Made by a program: the position numbers and the translations under genes | Notes under the pieces: model-generated | The model's input: the letters and a program-made list of their open reading frames with translations, nothing else | What the model was told of the DNA's origin: nothing | Database searches by the model: none | Source of the DNA: Candidatus Limivivens intestinipullorum | GTDB lineage: Bacteria; Bacillota; Clostridia; Lachnospirales; Lachnospiraceae | Reading direction: 5' to 3' | DNA length: 64,000 bases | Assembly: GCA_018711185.1 (NCBI GenBank) | Contig: DVIQ01000022.1 | Span: 56,373-120,372, forward strand | Part shown: positions 40,391-48,821 of the stretch, piece after piece | Layout: each line of letters begins with the position of its first letter | Numbering within the stretch: the stretch's first letter is position 1

Positions 40391-42437
40391 ACTGGTTTTC
40401 CGAAACAGCAAAAGGAGCCGGAAGGAAAACGGGTTGTTTTTCGCCTCCCTGCTGCTCTCGGTGATTGCGTTTTACATCATTCTTTCCTTGCCCCGCCAGG
40501 ATGTGATGCTGTTTTTAAAAGAAATGGAGAGTGACGCGGTGAACCGGCTTCTGGGGATTGTTCCGCTTTTTTACGGGGTTACCTTAGGTTTGCTCTTTTT
40601 CCTGATTTATTATGCCAGCCGGTTCCAGCTGGAACGGCGCAGGCATGAGTTTGGCGTTTATCTGATGATGGGAATGCGAAAGGGGCGGCTATTTTTCATG
40701 CTGCTGGCAGAGGACCTGCATGGAAGCGTCTGGGCGCTGCTCCTTGGCATTCCTGCGGCAGTGCTGGTGTCTGATCTGATCAGTCTGATTACCGCGAGAC
40801 TGGTGGGGCTTGGCATTGTGGGACATCAGACCACCTTTTATGGGCAGGCGGTTTTATGGACCTGCGCGGGCTTTCTGGCGATTAAACTGGCGGCGTTCCT
40901 GATTCTGAGCTGGAGCATTGCCAGACAGGAGGTGGGAGAACTTTTGACGGAGACACCGGAGGGCGCAAAAAAGCAGCTTTCGGCCCCGGTGTACGCGGCA
41001 TCGCTGCTTCTGGGACTTTTGCTTTTGGGAATTGCCTTCGCGCTTCCAATAGGCGGCTATGCCTGGCAGAAAATTCACGTGATGGCCCTGGCGCTGCTCC
41101 TTGGACTGGCGGGAACTTTTCTGTTTTTCTGGGGCCTTCGAAGCGTCATAGGCGCTTTGGCGCGCCTGGGCGAGCGCGGCGGCCGACTTGGCGTATTCAA
41201 TCTCAGACAGATTCAGGAGACGGTGATTCAGCGTTCGAATACACTGGCCGTATGTTTTCTGCTGATTCTTGCGGGACTGTGCTGCTTTGGGGCGGGTAAT
41301 GGTATCGCGCGCTTTTATAACAGCACGGGGGAGCATGTGCTGGATTACACATTCGTGGATTATTCGGGGGAAAATCCCGGTGAAACGATTTCGAAGACAT
41401 TAAAAGAGTATGGACTGGATACCGAATTTGCGGAATTGTTTGAGATGAAGGTGGGACATGTCCGGACAGAGGAGGATTATGAAAACGTCTTTCAAATGCA
41501 GAATGTGCTGGACGCCCTGAGGGAGGAAAAAGCGTCCGCGGCGAGAGATATTGTGGAGAACAACCTGGAATACGCGACGTTTCCCCACGTGATATGCCAA
41601 AGCTCCTACAATCGGCTTCTGGCTGCCGCGGGAAAACCTGCCCTCAGCCTGGCTGCCGATGAGGCAGCGGTATATATGGACCGGCGCTGGAGTCCGGACG
41701 AGGGCGTGCGCATGATGAACCGGATTTTGGAAAAGCGTCCGAAGACGACGCTGAACGGGGAGACTTTTTACCTTACCGGAGCCGTGCAGAACACGGATCT
41801 GGTGACGGATCAGTTTCTGACCCTGTCCTTTGCCCTGATTCTTCCGGATGAGGCCTATGAACGAATGACCGGGGGAATGGGAGATACGTATGTGAACGGC
41901 ATTCTGGATCGCCATTTGGGGGAAAGTCTGATGAAGGCTATTGCGGATACGAATGAAAAGCTGGACAAGACCGGGCTTTCCTACGAGAGCTATCTTCAAA
42001 ATATGGGACGACAGCTTTTCTACACGGTGGCGGCCAGCTATCTTACTATTTACCTGGCGGTGATTTTTCTGATTATCGCAAACACGGTTATCGGCGTTCA
42101 GTTTTTGATGGATCAGCGGAAAACAGGGCGGCGGTACCGGACGCTGATCCGTCTGGGAGCCACCTATGAGATTTTGTGCGAATCCGCTGGGAAGCAGATC
42201 AACTGGTATTTCGGGATTCCTGTGGCCGCGGCGGCGGTAGGAAGTCTGGCTGGAGTGCGGGCGCTGCTTTCCGGGATTCTTTCCCAGAGCGCTGGGGGAA
42301 GTATTTTGGACAGAATGCTTGTATCAGGGGTTATGATTTTCGCGCTTCTTGTGGTAGAATGGCTTTATATCGCGGCGGTGAAGCGGTCCAGCAGAAGGTA
42401 TCTGCTGACGCTGATGACGCCGGAGCGGGAGGAATAA
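40380..42437 (+). CDS. Bce-type ABC transporter permease
   Basis: Membrane protein of 685 aa. Six or seven helices in the N-terminal half, an external domain of about 220 residues (roughly 315-545), and three helices at the C-terminus (about 555-665) reproduce the ten-helix BceB layout. The FtsX-like segments HEFGVYLMMGMRKGRL and RYRTLIRLGATYEILCESA are visible. In the Bce family the external loop and the permease itself act as the flux sensor for the partner kinase. A family A repeat lies between this gene and the response regulator. Confidence 0.9.
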   Translation: MFFKLVFRNSKRSRKENGLFFASLLLSVIAFYIILSLPRQDVMLFLKEMESDAVNRLLGIVPLFYGVTLGLLFFLIYYASRFQLERRRHEFGVYLMMGMRKGRLFFMLLAEDLHGSVWALLLGIPAAVLVSDLISLITARLVGLGIVGHQTTFYGQAVLWTCAGFLAIKLAAFLILSWSIARQEVGELLTETPEGAKKQLSAPVYAASLLLGLLLLGIAFALPIGGYAWQKIHVMALALLLGLAGTFLFFWGLRSVIGALARLGERGGRLGVFNLRQIQETVIQRSNTLAVCFLLILAGLCCFGAGNGIARFYNSTGEHVLDYTFVDYSGENPGETISKTLKEYGLDTEFAELFEMKVGHVRTEEDYENVFQMQNVLDALREEKASAARDIVENNLEYATFPHVICQSSYNRLLAAAGKPALSLAADEAAVYMDRRWSPDEGVRMMNRILEKRPKTTLNGETFYLTGAVQNTDLVTDQFLTLSFALILPDEAYERMTGGMGDTYVNGILDRHLGESLMKAIADTNEKLDKTGLSYESYLQNMGRQLFYTVAASYLTIYLAVIFLIIANTVIGVQFLMDQRKTGRRYRTLIRLGATYEILCESAGKQINWYFGIPVAAAAVGSLAGVRALLSGILSQSAGGSILDRMLVSGVMIFALLVVEWLYIAAVKRSSRRYLLTLMTPEREE

Positions 42438-42468
42438 CATCGTTCCGGTATACAGGAAAGCTGGTGGA

Positions 42469-42573
42469 ATCAAAATCCATTTAAAATCGCCTGCGGCGAT
42501 GGGATTTTGCACTTCTGAATCACGTTCTTACGGTCCGCGCAGCTTGTGCGCAGACATGGACGGAACTGTTACA
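42469..42573 (+). repeat. Palindromic repeat, family A (copy 3)
   Basis: The copy begins CAAAATCCATTTAAAATCGCC and continues through CACTTCTGAATCACG and CGCGCAGCTTGTGCGCAGAC to CTGTTAC. It lies inside the Bce-type operon, between permease and regulator, and is read in frame with the regulator without a stop, although it is unlikely to be translated. Confidence 0.75.
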
Positions 42574-42603
42574 ACGCGCGGACAGAGAAGGAGGGGAAAC
42601 GGT

Positions 42604-43362
42604 TTGAAAAAAATCGCGATTGTAGAGGACGAATTTCTGATGCGGGAAGAGCTGGCGGATATTCTGGAAAAGGCCGGATACGAAGCGTACCCCGTACAGG
42701 AGTTTGAGGAGGTGGCCAGGCAGCTTATCCGCCTTTCGCCGGATCTGGTTTTGCTGGACCTGAATCTGCCGGGGGAAAGTGGCTTTCAGATTTGCCGGGA
42801 GCTGAAGGGAAGAAGCGGGATTCCCGTGCTGGTGCTGACGTCCAGGGACCAGCTGGGGGATGAGCTGGCGGCTTTGAAGCTTGGGGCGGACGAGTATCTG
42901 ACAAAACCGTGCAGGAAGGAACGCCTTCTGGCCAGAGTGTCCAATGTGCTGAAGCGTTATGAGGGCAGGCGGAACCTTTTGGAAGGGGAGGGCTTTTTGC
43001 TGGACCGGCAGACCTATACGCTGTACAAGGACAATCAGTCGGCGGTGCTGCCCAAAAATCAGGGAAAGCTTCTGGAAGCCTTTCTGAATGGAACAGGAGA
43101 GGCGGTTTCAAAGGAGGCGCTGTGCCTGGCCCTCTGGGGGACGACGGAATACATCGATGAAAACGCCCTTCAGGTCAACCTCACAAGGCTGAAAAAGAGC
43201 ATGGCAAAGCTTGGAATGGATCTGCAGATCGTTCCGGTCCGGGGAAGCGGTTATCGGCTGGAAGGGCAGCAGCGAAGCGCCGCGTCGCTGCCTAAAGCCG
43301 GAAACCCGCCGGGAGAAGCGGGGGCGGGGCGGCCGGCTGCTGAAAACGGAGGCGCGCCATGA
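42604..43362 (+). CDS. OmpR-family response regulator of Bce-type module
   Basis: Response regulator of 252 aa with acidic pocket E8-D9-E10, phosphoacceptor D52 (LVLLDLNLPGESGF) and a winged-helix domain ending VRGSGYRLE. The start is a TTG at 42604, chosen because AAGGAGGGG sits eight bases upstream and the receiver fold begins there (KKIAIVEDE); an ATG at 42499 would add residues coded by the repeat. About 30 extra residues follow the normal end (rich in Pro, Gly and Ala). The kinase gene overlaps by four bases. Confidence 0.87.
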   Translation: MKKIAIVEDEFLMREELADILEKAGYEAYPVQEFEEVARQLIRLSPDLVLLDLNLPGESGFQICRELKGRSGIPVLVLTSRDQLGDELAALKLGADEYLTKPCRKERLLARVSNVLKRYEGRRNLLEGEGFLLDRQTYTLYKDNQSAVLPKNQGKLLEAFLNGTGEAVSKEALCLALWGTTEYIDENALQVNLTRLKKSMAKLGMDLQIVPVRGSGYRLEGQQRSAASLPKAGNPPGEAGAGRPAAENGGAP

Positions 43363-44390
43363 AAAAACGGTTACAAGGAATCTGGCAGTACCTGCCCTGG
43401 CTTCTTCTTCTGCTGGGGCTGGATGTTTTCGCGGGCCTGCTCCTCTGGCTGGCGGACACCGATGCCTTTCGGGCGGTGCTTGCGGTACTGGTCTTAGCCA
43501 CCGTACTTTTGTTTCTCGTTGTATGCACTGTGCTGCTGCAGGGGGAGGAAAAGAGAAGGCAGGCGTTTCTGGACTTCCTGGAAAATCCGGAGGAGGCTCA
43601 GGAGACGCGCTTCGTGAAGAAGGCGCCGCCTGACTGGCGGGAGCCTGCGGCTATTCTGGGAGAAGATCTGAGGAATCGGGATGAGAAGCTTCGAAGTCTG
43701 GAGGAGCAGGTCCGGGATTATGAAGAGTATGTGGAGGCCTGGGCCCATGAGACGAAAACGCCCCTGTCCCTTTTGATCCTGATTTTGGATAACCGAAGAG
43801 AGGAGCTTTCCCCGCAGATGGCGTTCAGACTGGATTATATCCGCAGCCGTCTCCAGGAATCCGTGGATCAGATGCTGTTTTACGCGCGGATGAAAAGCGT
43901 CAGAAAGGATTATTATCTGGAACGGCTTCGCATCCGGGAGTGCGCGGAGGAAGTTTTGCTGGATTACCGTCCGCTTTTGGAGGAAAAGGGATTTCAGGTT
44001 CAAAATTTTCTCTCAGGTGAAACCGTTTACGCGGACCGCAGAGGGCTGCGCTTTCTGCTTGGACAGATCATCAGCAATGCCATAAAATACAGCAAAGAGA
44101 AACCGGTTTTGGAGCTTAGCGGCTTTCAGGAGGAAGGACGCTGGGTATTAAGTATCCGGGACAATGGAGCCGGCGTTCCGGGCTGCGATCTTCCGTATAT
44201 ATTTGAAAAAGGATTTACGGGAGATGTCGGCGGAGGAAGAAAAAAGGCCACCGGTATGGGGCTGTACCTGGCGAAAGGAATCGCGGGAGAAATGAATCTG
44301 GCCCTTGAGGCCGATTCCGTCCTGGGAGAAGGCTTTGAGATGAAAATTCTGTTTCCATGCGTTCACGAAAAAGAGCAGGAGCCCGGCTGA
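43359..44390 (+). CDS. BceS-like intramembrane-sensing histidine kinase
   Basis: Kinase of 343 aa. Two adjacent helices (about 12-32 and 38-60) leave almost no external loop, the signature of BceS-type kinases that read the activity of their ABC permease. H130 lies in WAHETKTPLSLL, the EXKTP variant typical for this class, and the ATPase domain has NAIKYSKEKP, DNGAGVPGCD and GMGLYLAKGI. It is the last gene of the ABC-permease-regulator-kinase set. Its final codons form one arm of a hairpin shared with the convergent GGDEF gene. Confidence 0.9.
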   Translation: MKKRLQGIWQYLPWLLLLLGLDVFAGLLLWLADTDAFRAVLAVLVLATVLLFLVVCTVLLQGEEKRRQAFLDFLENPEEAQETRFVKKAPPDWREPAAILGEDLRNRDEKLRSLEEQVRDYEEYVEAWAHETKTPLSLLILILDNRREELSPQMAFRLDYIRSRLQESVDQMLFYARMKSVRKDYYLERLRIRECAEEVLLDYRPLLEEKGFQVQNFLSGETVYADRRGLRFLLGQIISNAIKYSKEKPVLELSGFQEEGRWVLSIRDNGAGVPGCDLPYIFEKGFTGDVGGGRKKATGMGLYLAKGIAGEMNLALEADSVLGEGFEMKILFPCVHEKEQEPG

Positions 44391-44409
44391 TGAATCAGTC
44401 GGGCTCCTG
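44376..44409. terminator. Bidirectional hairpin made from the ends of two convergent genes
   Basis: CAGGAGCCCGGCTGAT (44376-44391) and ATCAGTCGGGCTCCTG (44394-44409) pair at 15 of 16 positions with a two-base loop. The arms are coding sequence for the last residues of each gene. There is no clear T run on either side. Confidence 0.55.
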
Positions 44410-47157
44410 TCCTGTGTGATAGACAAACTTTTCGTACTCATCTAATGGCAACGGCTTGGAGAACAGAAAGCCCTGAACCTCTTCACAGCCGGAATCCCTT
44501 ATGATGTCAAACTGGTTTTTGGTTTCCACGCCTTCGCATACCACATGGTATCCCAGACCTTTAATCATACTGATTAATTTATGCAGAAAGAAAATGCCTC
44601 TGGAGTCCAATTCACAGTTCCGGATAAAGGCCCGGTCCAGTTTTACCGTATCCACCGGAATGTCGATGACGGAATTTAGTATCGAATAGCCGGCGCCAAA
44701 ATCGTCCAAAGCCGTATGAATTCCGGCTTCCCGAAGCTCTCGGAACCAGCGCCGGGCACTTTCATATTCTTTGACTGTGGCGGTCTCCGTCAGCTCCACT
44801 TCCGTGTACTTGGGATCAACCTGATATTTTTTCAGAATATTCAGGTATTTTTGAACGGCGAAGGGATCCGACGCGTGGAGGATAGAAGCATTTACCGAGA
44901 TGGGCACCTGCTTTCGTCCCAGTTTTTGGTTGCGGGAGAGAAATTCCGCTACGCGCTCAAAAACATAAAAGTCGAGCTCTTCAATTCTGCCGCTGGATTC
45001 GAACAGCGGGATAAAAACGTCCGGATTCAGCAGCGTGCCCTCACTGGTCATCCATCTGACCAATGCCTCCGCTCCGACAACCTCGCCGGTTGTCAGAGAG
45101 ATCTTGGGCTGAAGATAAACCTGAAACCGCTGTTCCTTCATAGCCGCGTCGATTCCGTTTACGATTTCATTCTCAAGCTGCTGTTTTTTCCGAAGGGTTT
45201 CATCGTAGACCCGGATGGATACCGGGGAATGATGCTCCACCTGCTTGCGCGCGTAATTGGCCGCATCAATGGCGAGAGAGGCGCTGACACAGCCGGGATC
45301 GATAAAGTAGACTCCGGTCCGCACACGTATCTGGGCGCCCTGAAATTTTCCGGACTGCAGCCGCACAAATTCGTTGTTCAGCGCATCGATTTTCCGGACA
45401 ATATCGTCCGCTTTTGAATAGGGAATCAGCATTAAAAACTGGTCGGAGATTACCCGGGTAAAAAAGGATTCTTCATCCTGCATAAGCTTTTCCATGAAAA
45501 AGTTGCTGTATTCCTTCAGAAGTTGATCGCCTACGCTGTATCCGCATTTCTGGTTAAAATACTTAAAACCTTCAAAATCGCTGTACAGCATTACATGGGA
45601 AGTCGCGAAATTTCCCACGATTAAATGCTCCGCTTCAATGCGGAAGCGGGAGAAGGAGATCAGGCCTGTAAGGCTGTCGTACTCTGTCCAGGCCATTTTT
45701 ATGGCGTTTTCCTGGCTGCCTGCCTGACTGCGGGCCAGATGGGCGGAAATGATCTTGGTTACTTCACCAAGCTCTTTGCGGTTCTGCTTGGACCAGTAGC
45801 GCTTTTCACGGCAGACAACATAAGATATGGCTCCGGTATATTGGCCTTCACAGTACATGGCCGCGTAAAGGACGGTTTTGGCTTCCCCCTGCATCAGAAG
45901 AGCGGCCCCGTCCGGCGAGTACATCCCCATATTGTCATGCTGCAGAACCGTAGTCTGATTTTCGTCATAGCTTTGAAACAGGGTGAGAAAATCCTCTTTA
46001 GTGAAGCTTTTGGGCTCCTGTAGGACTTCCGGGGCATATTCGGATACCCACTGGTACTGGCGTCCCGTGTTTTTCTCCTTTATATTCGTGCGGATAATCG
46101 TAATCCGGTCAAGCTGGAAACGATAGCCGATCACTTCCATAAGAAGCTCAATCGCCATGGAAAAGCTGCTCTTTTTCTCGAAAATTTCAAAAGCGGTGGA
46201 GATGATATCGTTGTGAAGATAGCGAATGTCGATGTTCCCCCGGGGAGGCTGTTCATTTTCGGAAAGCTCGAACCGCTGGAGACTGTCGCAGAACACATAG
46301 CGGTTTCTCCCGTTTTCCTTTGCCCGATAAAGAGCCCAGTCCGCGTTTTCGAAAAGCTGGTCATAGGAATAACCGGAAACATTTGCCGCCAGAAAGCAGA
46401 CGCCTACGCTGCAGGTCAGAGAATAATCTTTTCCCTCAAAGGAGAGTTCCCGGACAGCTTTAACCAGATTCATAGCTTTTTTAACCAGAGTGGAATGACC
46501 GATATCCTTTAAAAACACCACAAATTCATCGCCGCCGGCACGCATAAGCACATCTTTTTCATCAAACAGGAGCTTCAGAAGATTTGCCAGCGCAACCAGA
46601 ACCTGATCGCCGAAAAGATGGCCGTAGGTATCATTGGCGTACTTAAAATAGTCGATGTCAATGACCATCAGGCCGCAGGTTGCATAAGGGTCTTTATTGT
46701 TTAAATATTCATTGATCAGTTCTCTGCCGAAAAAATGATTGTAGAGCATCGTGAGCGAATCCTTGGTGGCACGATCCTCAAGGAGAGCTTCCCGGTGCTT
46801 TTCTTTGGTTATGTTCCGGACAAGCACCGGAAAACAGACAGAAAGATCCGTCCCTTCAATCGGAAGAACCTGGAAGAGCAGTTTGGTCACGGTATTGTCT
46901 GTTGAAATCCGGATTTCTGCTTTGCCCCGGAGCTTTCCCTGCAAAAAATCTCTTATCTTCCAGCGGTCCTCCGGACAGACAGAGGATCCGTTCTGCAGGT
47001 AATCCAGATAATCAGGAATGACCCTGTCTACGAACAATGTGTCGTCATAAATGACAAGGCGGTCCTCTTTTACAAAATATTCGCAGACGGCGAGTTCATT
47101 TTTGTCCAGAATCGCCTTGAACAGTTCTCTTTTATGAGCAAATTCGGTTTTTTGCAT
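44395..47157 (-). CDS. GGDEF-GGDEF-EAL cyclic-di-GMP protein
   Basis: Signalling protein of 920 aa, apparently cytosolic. After an N-terminal PAS-like region (about 1-125) comes a diguanylate cyclase domain with an intact GGDEF motif (208-212) that would make c-di-GMP. A GAF-like central region (about 310-470) is followed by a second GGDEF-type domain whose motif has decayed to ISDQF (about 570), and then by an EAL phosphodiesterase domain with EALVRW (about 696) and DDFGAGYS, that is, with conserved metal-binding residues. The protein could both make and break c-di-GMP. It runs tail to tail with the Bce kinase. Confidence 0.92.
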   Translation of the reverse strand: MQKTEFAHKRELFKAILDKNELAVCEYFVKEDRLVIYDDTLFVDRVIPDYLDYLQNGSSVCPEDRWKIRDFLQGKLRGKAEIRISTDNTVTKLLFQVLPIEGTDLSVCFPVLVRNITKEKHREALLEDRATKDSLTMLYNHFFGRELINEYLNNKDPYATCGLMVIDIDYFKYANDTYGHLFGDQVLVALANLLKLLFDEKDVLMRAGGDEFVVFLKDIGHSTLVKKAMNLVKAVRELSFEGKDYSLTCSVGVCFLAANVSGYSYDQLFENADWALYRAKENGRNRYVFCDSLQRFELSENEQPPRGNIDIRYLHNDIISTAFEIFEKKSSFSMAIELLMEVIGYRFQLDRITIIRTNIKEKNTGRQYQWVSEYAPEVLQEPKSFTKEDFLTLFQSYDENQTTVLQHDNMGMYSPDGAALLMQGEAKTVLYAAMYCEGQYTGAISYVVCREKRYWSKQNRKELGEVTKIISAHLARSQAGSQENAIKMAWTEYDSLTGLISFSRFRIEAEHLIVGNFATSHVMLYSDFEGFKYFNQKCGYSVGDQLLKEYSNFFMEKLMQDEESFFTRVISDQFLMLIPYSKADDIVRKIDALNNEFVRLQSGKFQGAQIRVRTGVYFIDPGCVSASLAIDAANYARKQVEHHSPVSIRVYDETLRKKQQLENEIVNGIDAAMKEQRFQVYLQPKISLTTGEVVGAEALVRWMTSEGTLLNPDVFIPLFESSGRIEELDFYVFERVAEFLSRNQKLGRKQVPISVNASILHASDPFAVQKYLNILKKYQVDPKYTEVELTETATVKEYESARRWFRELREAGIHTALDDFGAGYSILNSVIDIPVDTVKLDRAFIRNCELDSRGIFFLHKLISMIKGLGYHVVCEGVETKNQFDIIRDSGCEEVQGFLFSKPLPLDEYEKFVYHTGQEPD

Positions 47158-47265
47158 AATGGTACCGCGGCAGAAAACGCAGGCATCTGTCCGCGCATCC
47201 TTTTCCTTTCTTCATTGTTTCGCATGGCCTTATTGTAACATAACCGGCCGGCATTTTCTACTGTT

Positions 47266-47574
47266 TTAGCAGTTCCACTGATAACGCTTCATGTCTACAC
47301 ATCCGTTTTCTTTAAAGGCCACGCCCTCGCTTTCCAGCAGAGAACGCTGCAAACGCCAGCCCGGGGCGGTCCTTCCGGCCTGATTTACCACGCGGTGGCA
47401 CGGATAATCCCCGTAAAACTGCGCCATGCCGAGAACCTTTCCCACCAGCCTGGCATTTTGCTTACGGCCGATCAGCCTGGCGATCTGTCCATAGGAGGCG
47501 ACGGATCCGGCGGGGATCTCCTCCACCACCGACAGGATTTCGTAAATCAGATCTTCGTCCAGAATCTTGCTCAT
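47266..47574 (-). CDS. MGMT-family alkylated-DNA repair protein, short form
   Basis: Protein of 102 aa made only of the C-terminal domain of O6-alkylguanine DNA alkyltransferases. It has the helix-turn-helix with arginine finger (GSVASYGQIARLIGRKQNARLVGKVL) and the active-site motif DYPCHRVV with C59, so direct alkyl transfer is possible. Many proteins of this length are alkyltransferase-like (ATL) proteins with Trp in place of Cys; this one retains Cys. It is probably a stand-alone gene. Confidence 0.88.
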   Translation of the reverse strand: MSKILDEDLIYEILSVVEEIPAGSVASYGQIARLIGRKQNARLVGKVLGMAQFYGDYPCHRVVNQAGRTAPGWRLQRSLLESEGVAFKENGCVDMKRYQWNC

Positions 47575-47737
47575 ATCTCTCCATCCTTTTTAAACAGCAG
47601 TGTACAAACAGAACGTCTGCTTTACCGCTTCTTCCCAGTATTTCTCAGGTATTTCCATCATTTTAATCATAACAATGGAGGAAGGGTTTGACAATGGGTT
47701 ATTGAGCGCTTGTGTTATTTTTTAGTGGAAAATGGGA

Positions 47738-47799
47738 TTGACAAACATATATCGCAGTGCTATAGTGTAATCAGAATAATATATTGCACTGCGATATAT
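47738..47799 (+). promoter_or_regulatory. PadR promoter and perfect 14-bp inverted-repeat operator
   Basis: TTGACA (47738-47743) and TATAGT (47761-47766) are 17 bases apart. ATATATCGCAGTGC (47747-47760) fills the spacer, and its perfect inverse GCACTGCGATATAT lies at 47786-47799. ATATATCGC-type palindromes are typical of PadR operators, so the regulator downstream probably represses itself here. Confidence 0.78.
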
Positions 47800-47861
47800 T
47801 ATGGATGATGCTTTCGCACGTTTTTGAAAGAAAATTTTTCCGGGAAAGGAGCGTGTATGGG

Positions 47862-48176
47862 ATGGATGCACATATCCGGAAAGTGTATGTGCCGATGACG
47901 GAGACCGGATTTTATATTCTGCTCTGTCTGCGGGAAGAGTCCCACGGCTACAATATTATCCAAAAAGTGGAGGATCTGACAGGAGGGGAGATCCGGATCA
48001 GCCCGGGAACCATGTACGGGAGCCTGTCTAAAATGGAAAAGGACGGCCTGATCCGGTTTGTGAGGGAGGAGGAAAAGCGAAAGATTTACTGTATTACGGA
48101 TTTGGGGACCCAGGTTTTGGAGCTGGAGATGCGCCGGATTGAGCGCTTGTATCGAAATATGACGGAGGTGCGCTGA
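47862..48176 (+). CDS. PadR-family transcriptional regulator
   Basis: Winged-helix repressor of 104 aa, PadR-s1 type. The motif PMTETGFYILLCLREESHGYNIIQKVEDLTGGEIRISPGTMYGSLSKMEKDGLI is diagnostic. AAAGGAG lies upstream, and the ATG at 47862 is in the best register with homologues. Its partner gene, DUF2812, starts one base after the stop, a pairing widely seen in Firmicutes. In known pairs PadR represses the operon until the membrane partner or an envelope drug is present, but the signal for this pair is not known. Confidence 0.9.
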   Translation: MDAHIRKVYVPMTETGFYILLCLREESHGYNIIQKVEDLTGGEIRISPGTMYGSLSKMEKDGLIRFVREEEKRKIYCITDLGTQVLELEMRRIERLYRNMTEVR

Positions 48177-48177
48177 T

Positions 48178-48726
48178 ATGAGAGAGAGAAAAACGGAACT
48201 GCGGATTTTTACGATTGCACAGTGGGAGAAGGAACAGAGATATCTCAGAAAACGGCACAGAGAAGGCTGGAAATTTGTCAGAGTGGCCATGCCGGGAATT
48301 TATCATTTTGAAAAGTGCGTGCCGGAGGATGTTGTCTATCAGCTGGATTATAACCAGGAAGGGCTGGAACAGAAAGAGGAATATGTGCAGATGTTTCAGG
48401 ACTGCGGCTGGGAATACATGCAGGACTTTGGGGGATACAGCTATTTCCGGAAGCCGGTTTCGGAAATGAAGGGCGAAGAAGAGATTTTCTGTGATGACGA
48501 ATCCAGGCGGGACATGATGCGGCGGGTATTCGCGGGCAGATATGTCCCTGTGATCATTGTTTTGTTCCTGCTGATTTTGCCGAATATTTTCTCACAGCTT
48601 CAGAACCCCGGCACGGAGGGATATATGCCGCTGATTCTGTTTTTGATCCTCTTCCTGATTTACGGCTGGGCGCTGGCCTCCTTTGGATATCAGTACTGGA
48701 AATTGGGAAGACGGCAGGAAAAATGA
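48178..48726 (+). CDS. DUF2812 membrane protein
   Basis: Protein of 182 aa, partner of the PadR regulator. The N-terminal half is a soluble DUF2812 domain (about 1-110) with KRHREGWKFVRVAMPGIYHFEKC, DYNQEGLEQKEEYVQMF and DCGWEYMQDFGGYSYFRKP. Two membrane helices follow (about 121-139 and 147-170). The function of the family is unknown; some DUF2812 proteins are thought to act with PadR as sensors of membrane stress. The gene stops four bases after the frame that leads to the patatin gene begins. Confidence 0.85.
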   Translation: MRERKTELRIFTIAQWEKEQRYLRKRHREGWKFVRVAMPGIYHFEKCVPEDVVYQLDYNQEGLEQKEEYVQMFQDCGWEYMQDFGGYSYFRKPVSEMKGEEEIFCDDESRRDMMRRVFAGRYVPVIIVLFLLILPNIFSQLQNPGTEGYMPLILFLILFLIYGWALASFGYQYWKLGRRQEK

Positions 48727-48730
48727 TTTA

Positions 48731-48793
48731 CGTGTTGACTTTCCCTTTTAAGATTGTTAGATTAAAAAATGAAAGAACATATATGTCAACACG
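48731..48793 (+). promoter_or_regulatory. Patatin promoter flanked by 9-bp inverted repeat
   Basis: TTGACT (48735-48740) and TAGATT (48758-48763) are 17 bases apart. CGTGTTGAC (48731-48739) and GTCAACACG (48785-48793) form a perfect 9-bp inverted repeat around the promoter, a possible operator that would loop or pair across about 45 bases. Confidence 0.5.
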
Positions 48794-48821
48794 GATCTCG
48801 AGAAAAAAGAAGGAACTTGAA

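Noticed and set aside
42499..42603. N-terminal extension of the response regulator
   Set aside because: It would be encoded by the repeat; a good ribosome binding site and the receiver fold favour the TTG at 42604.
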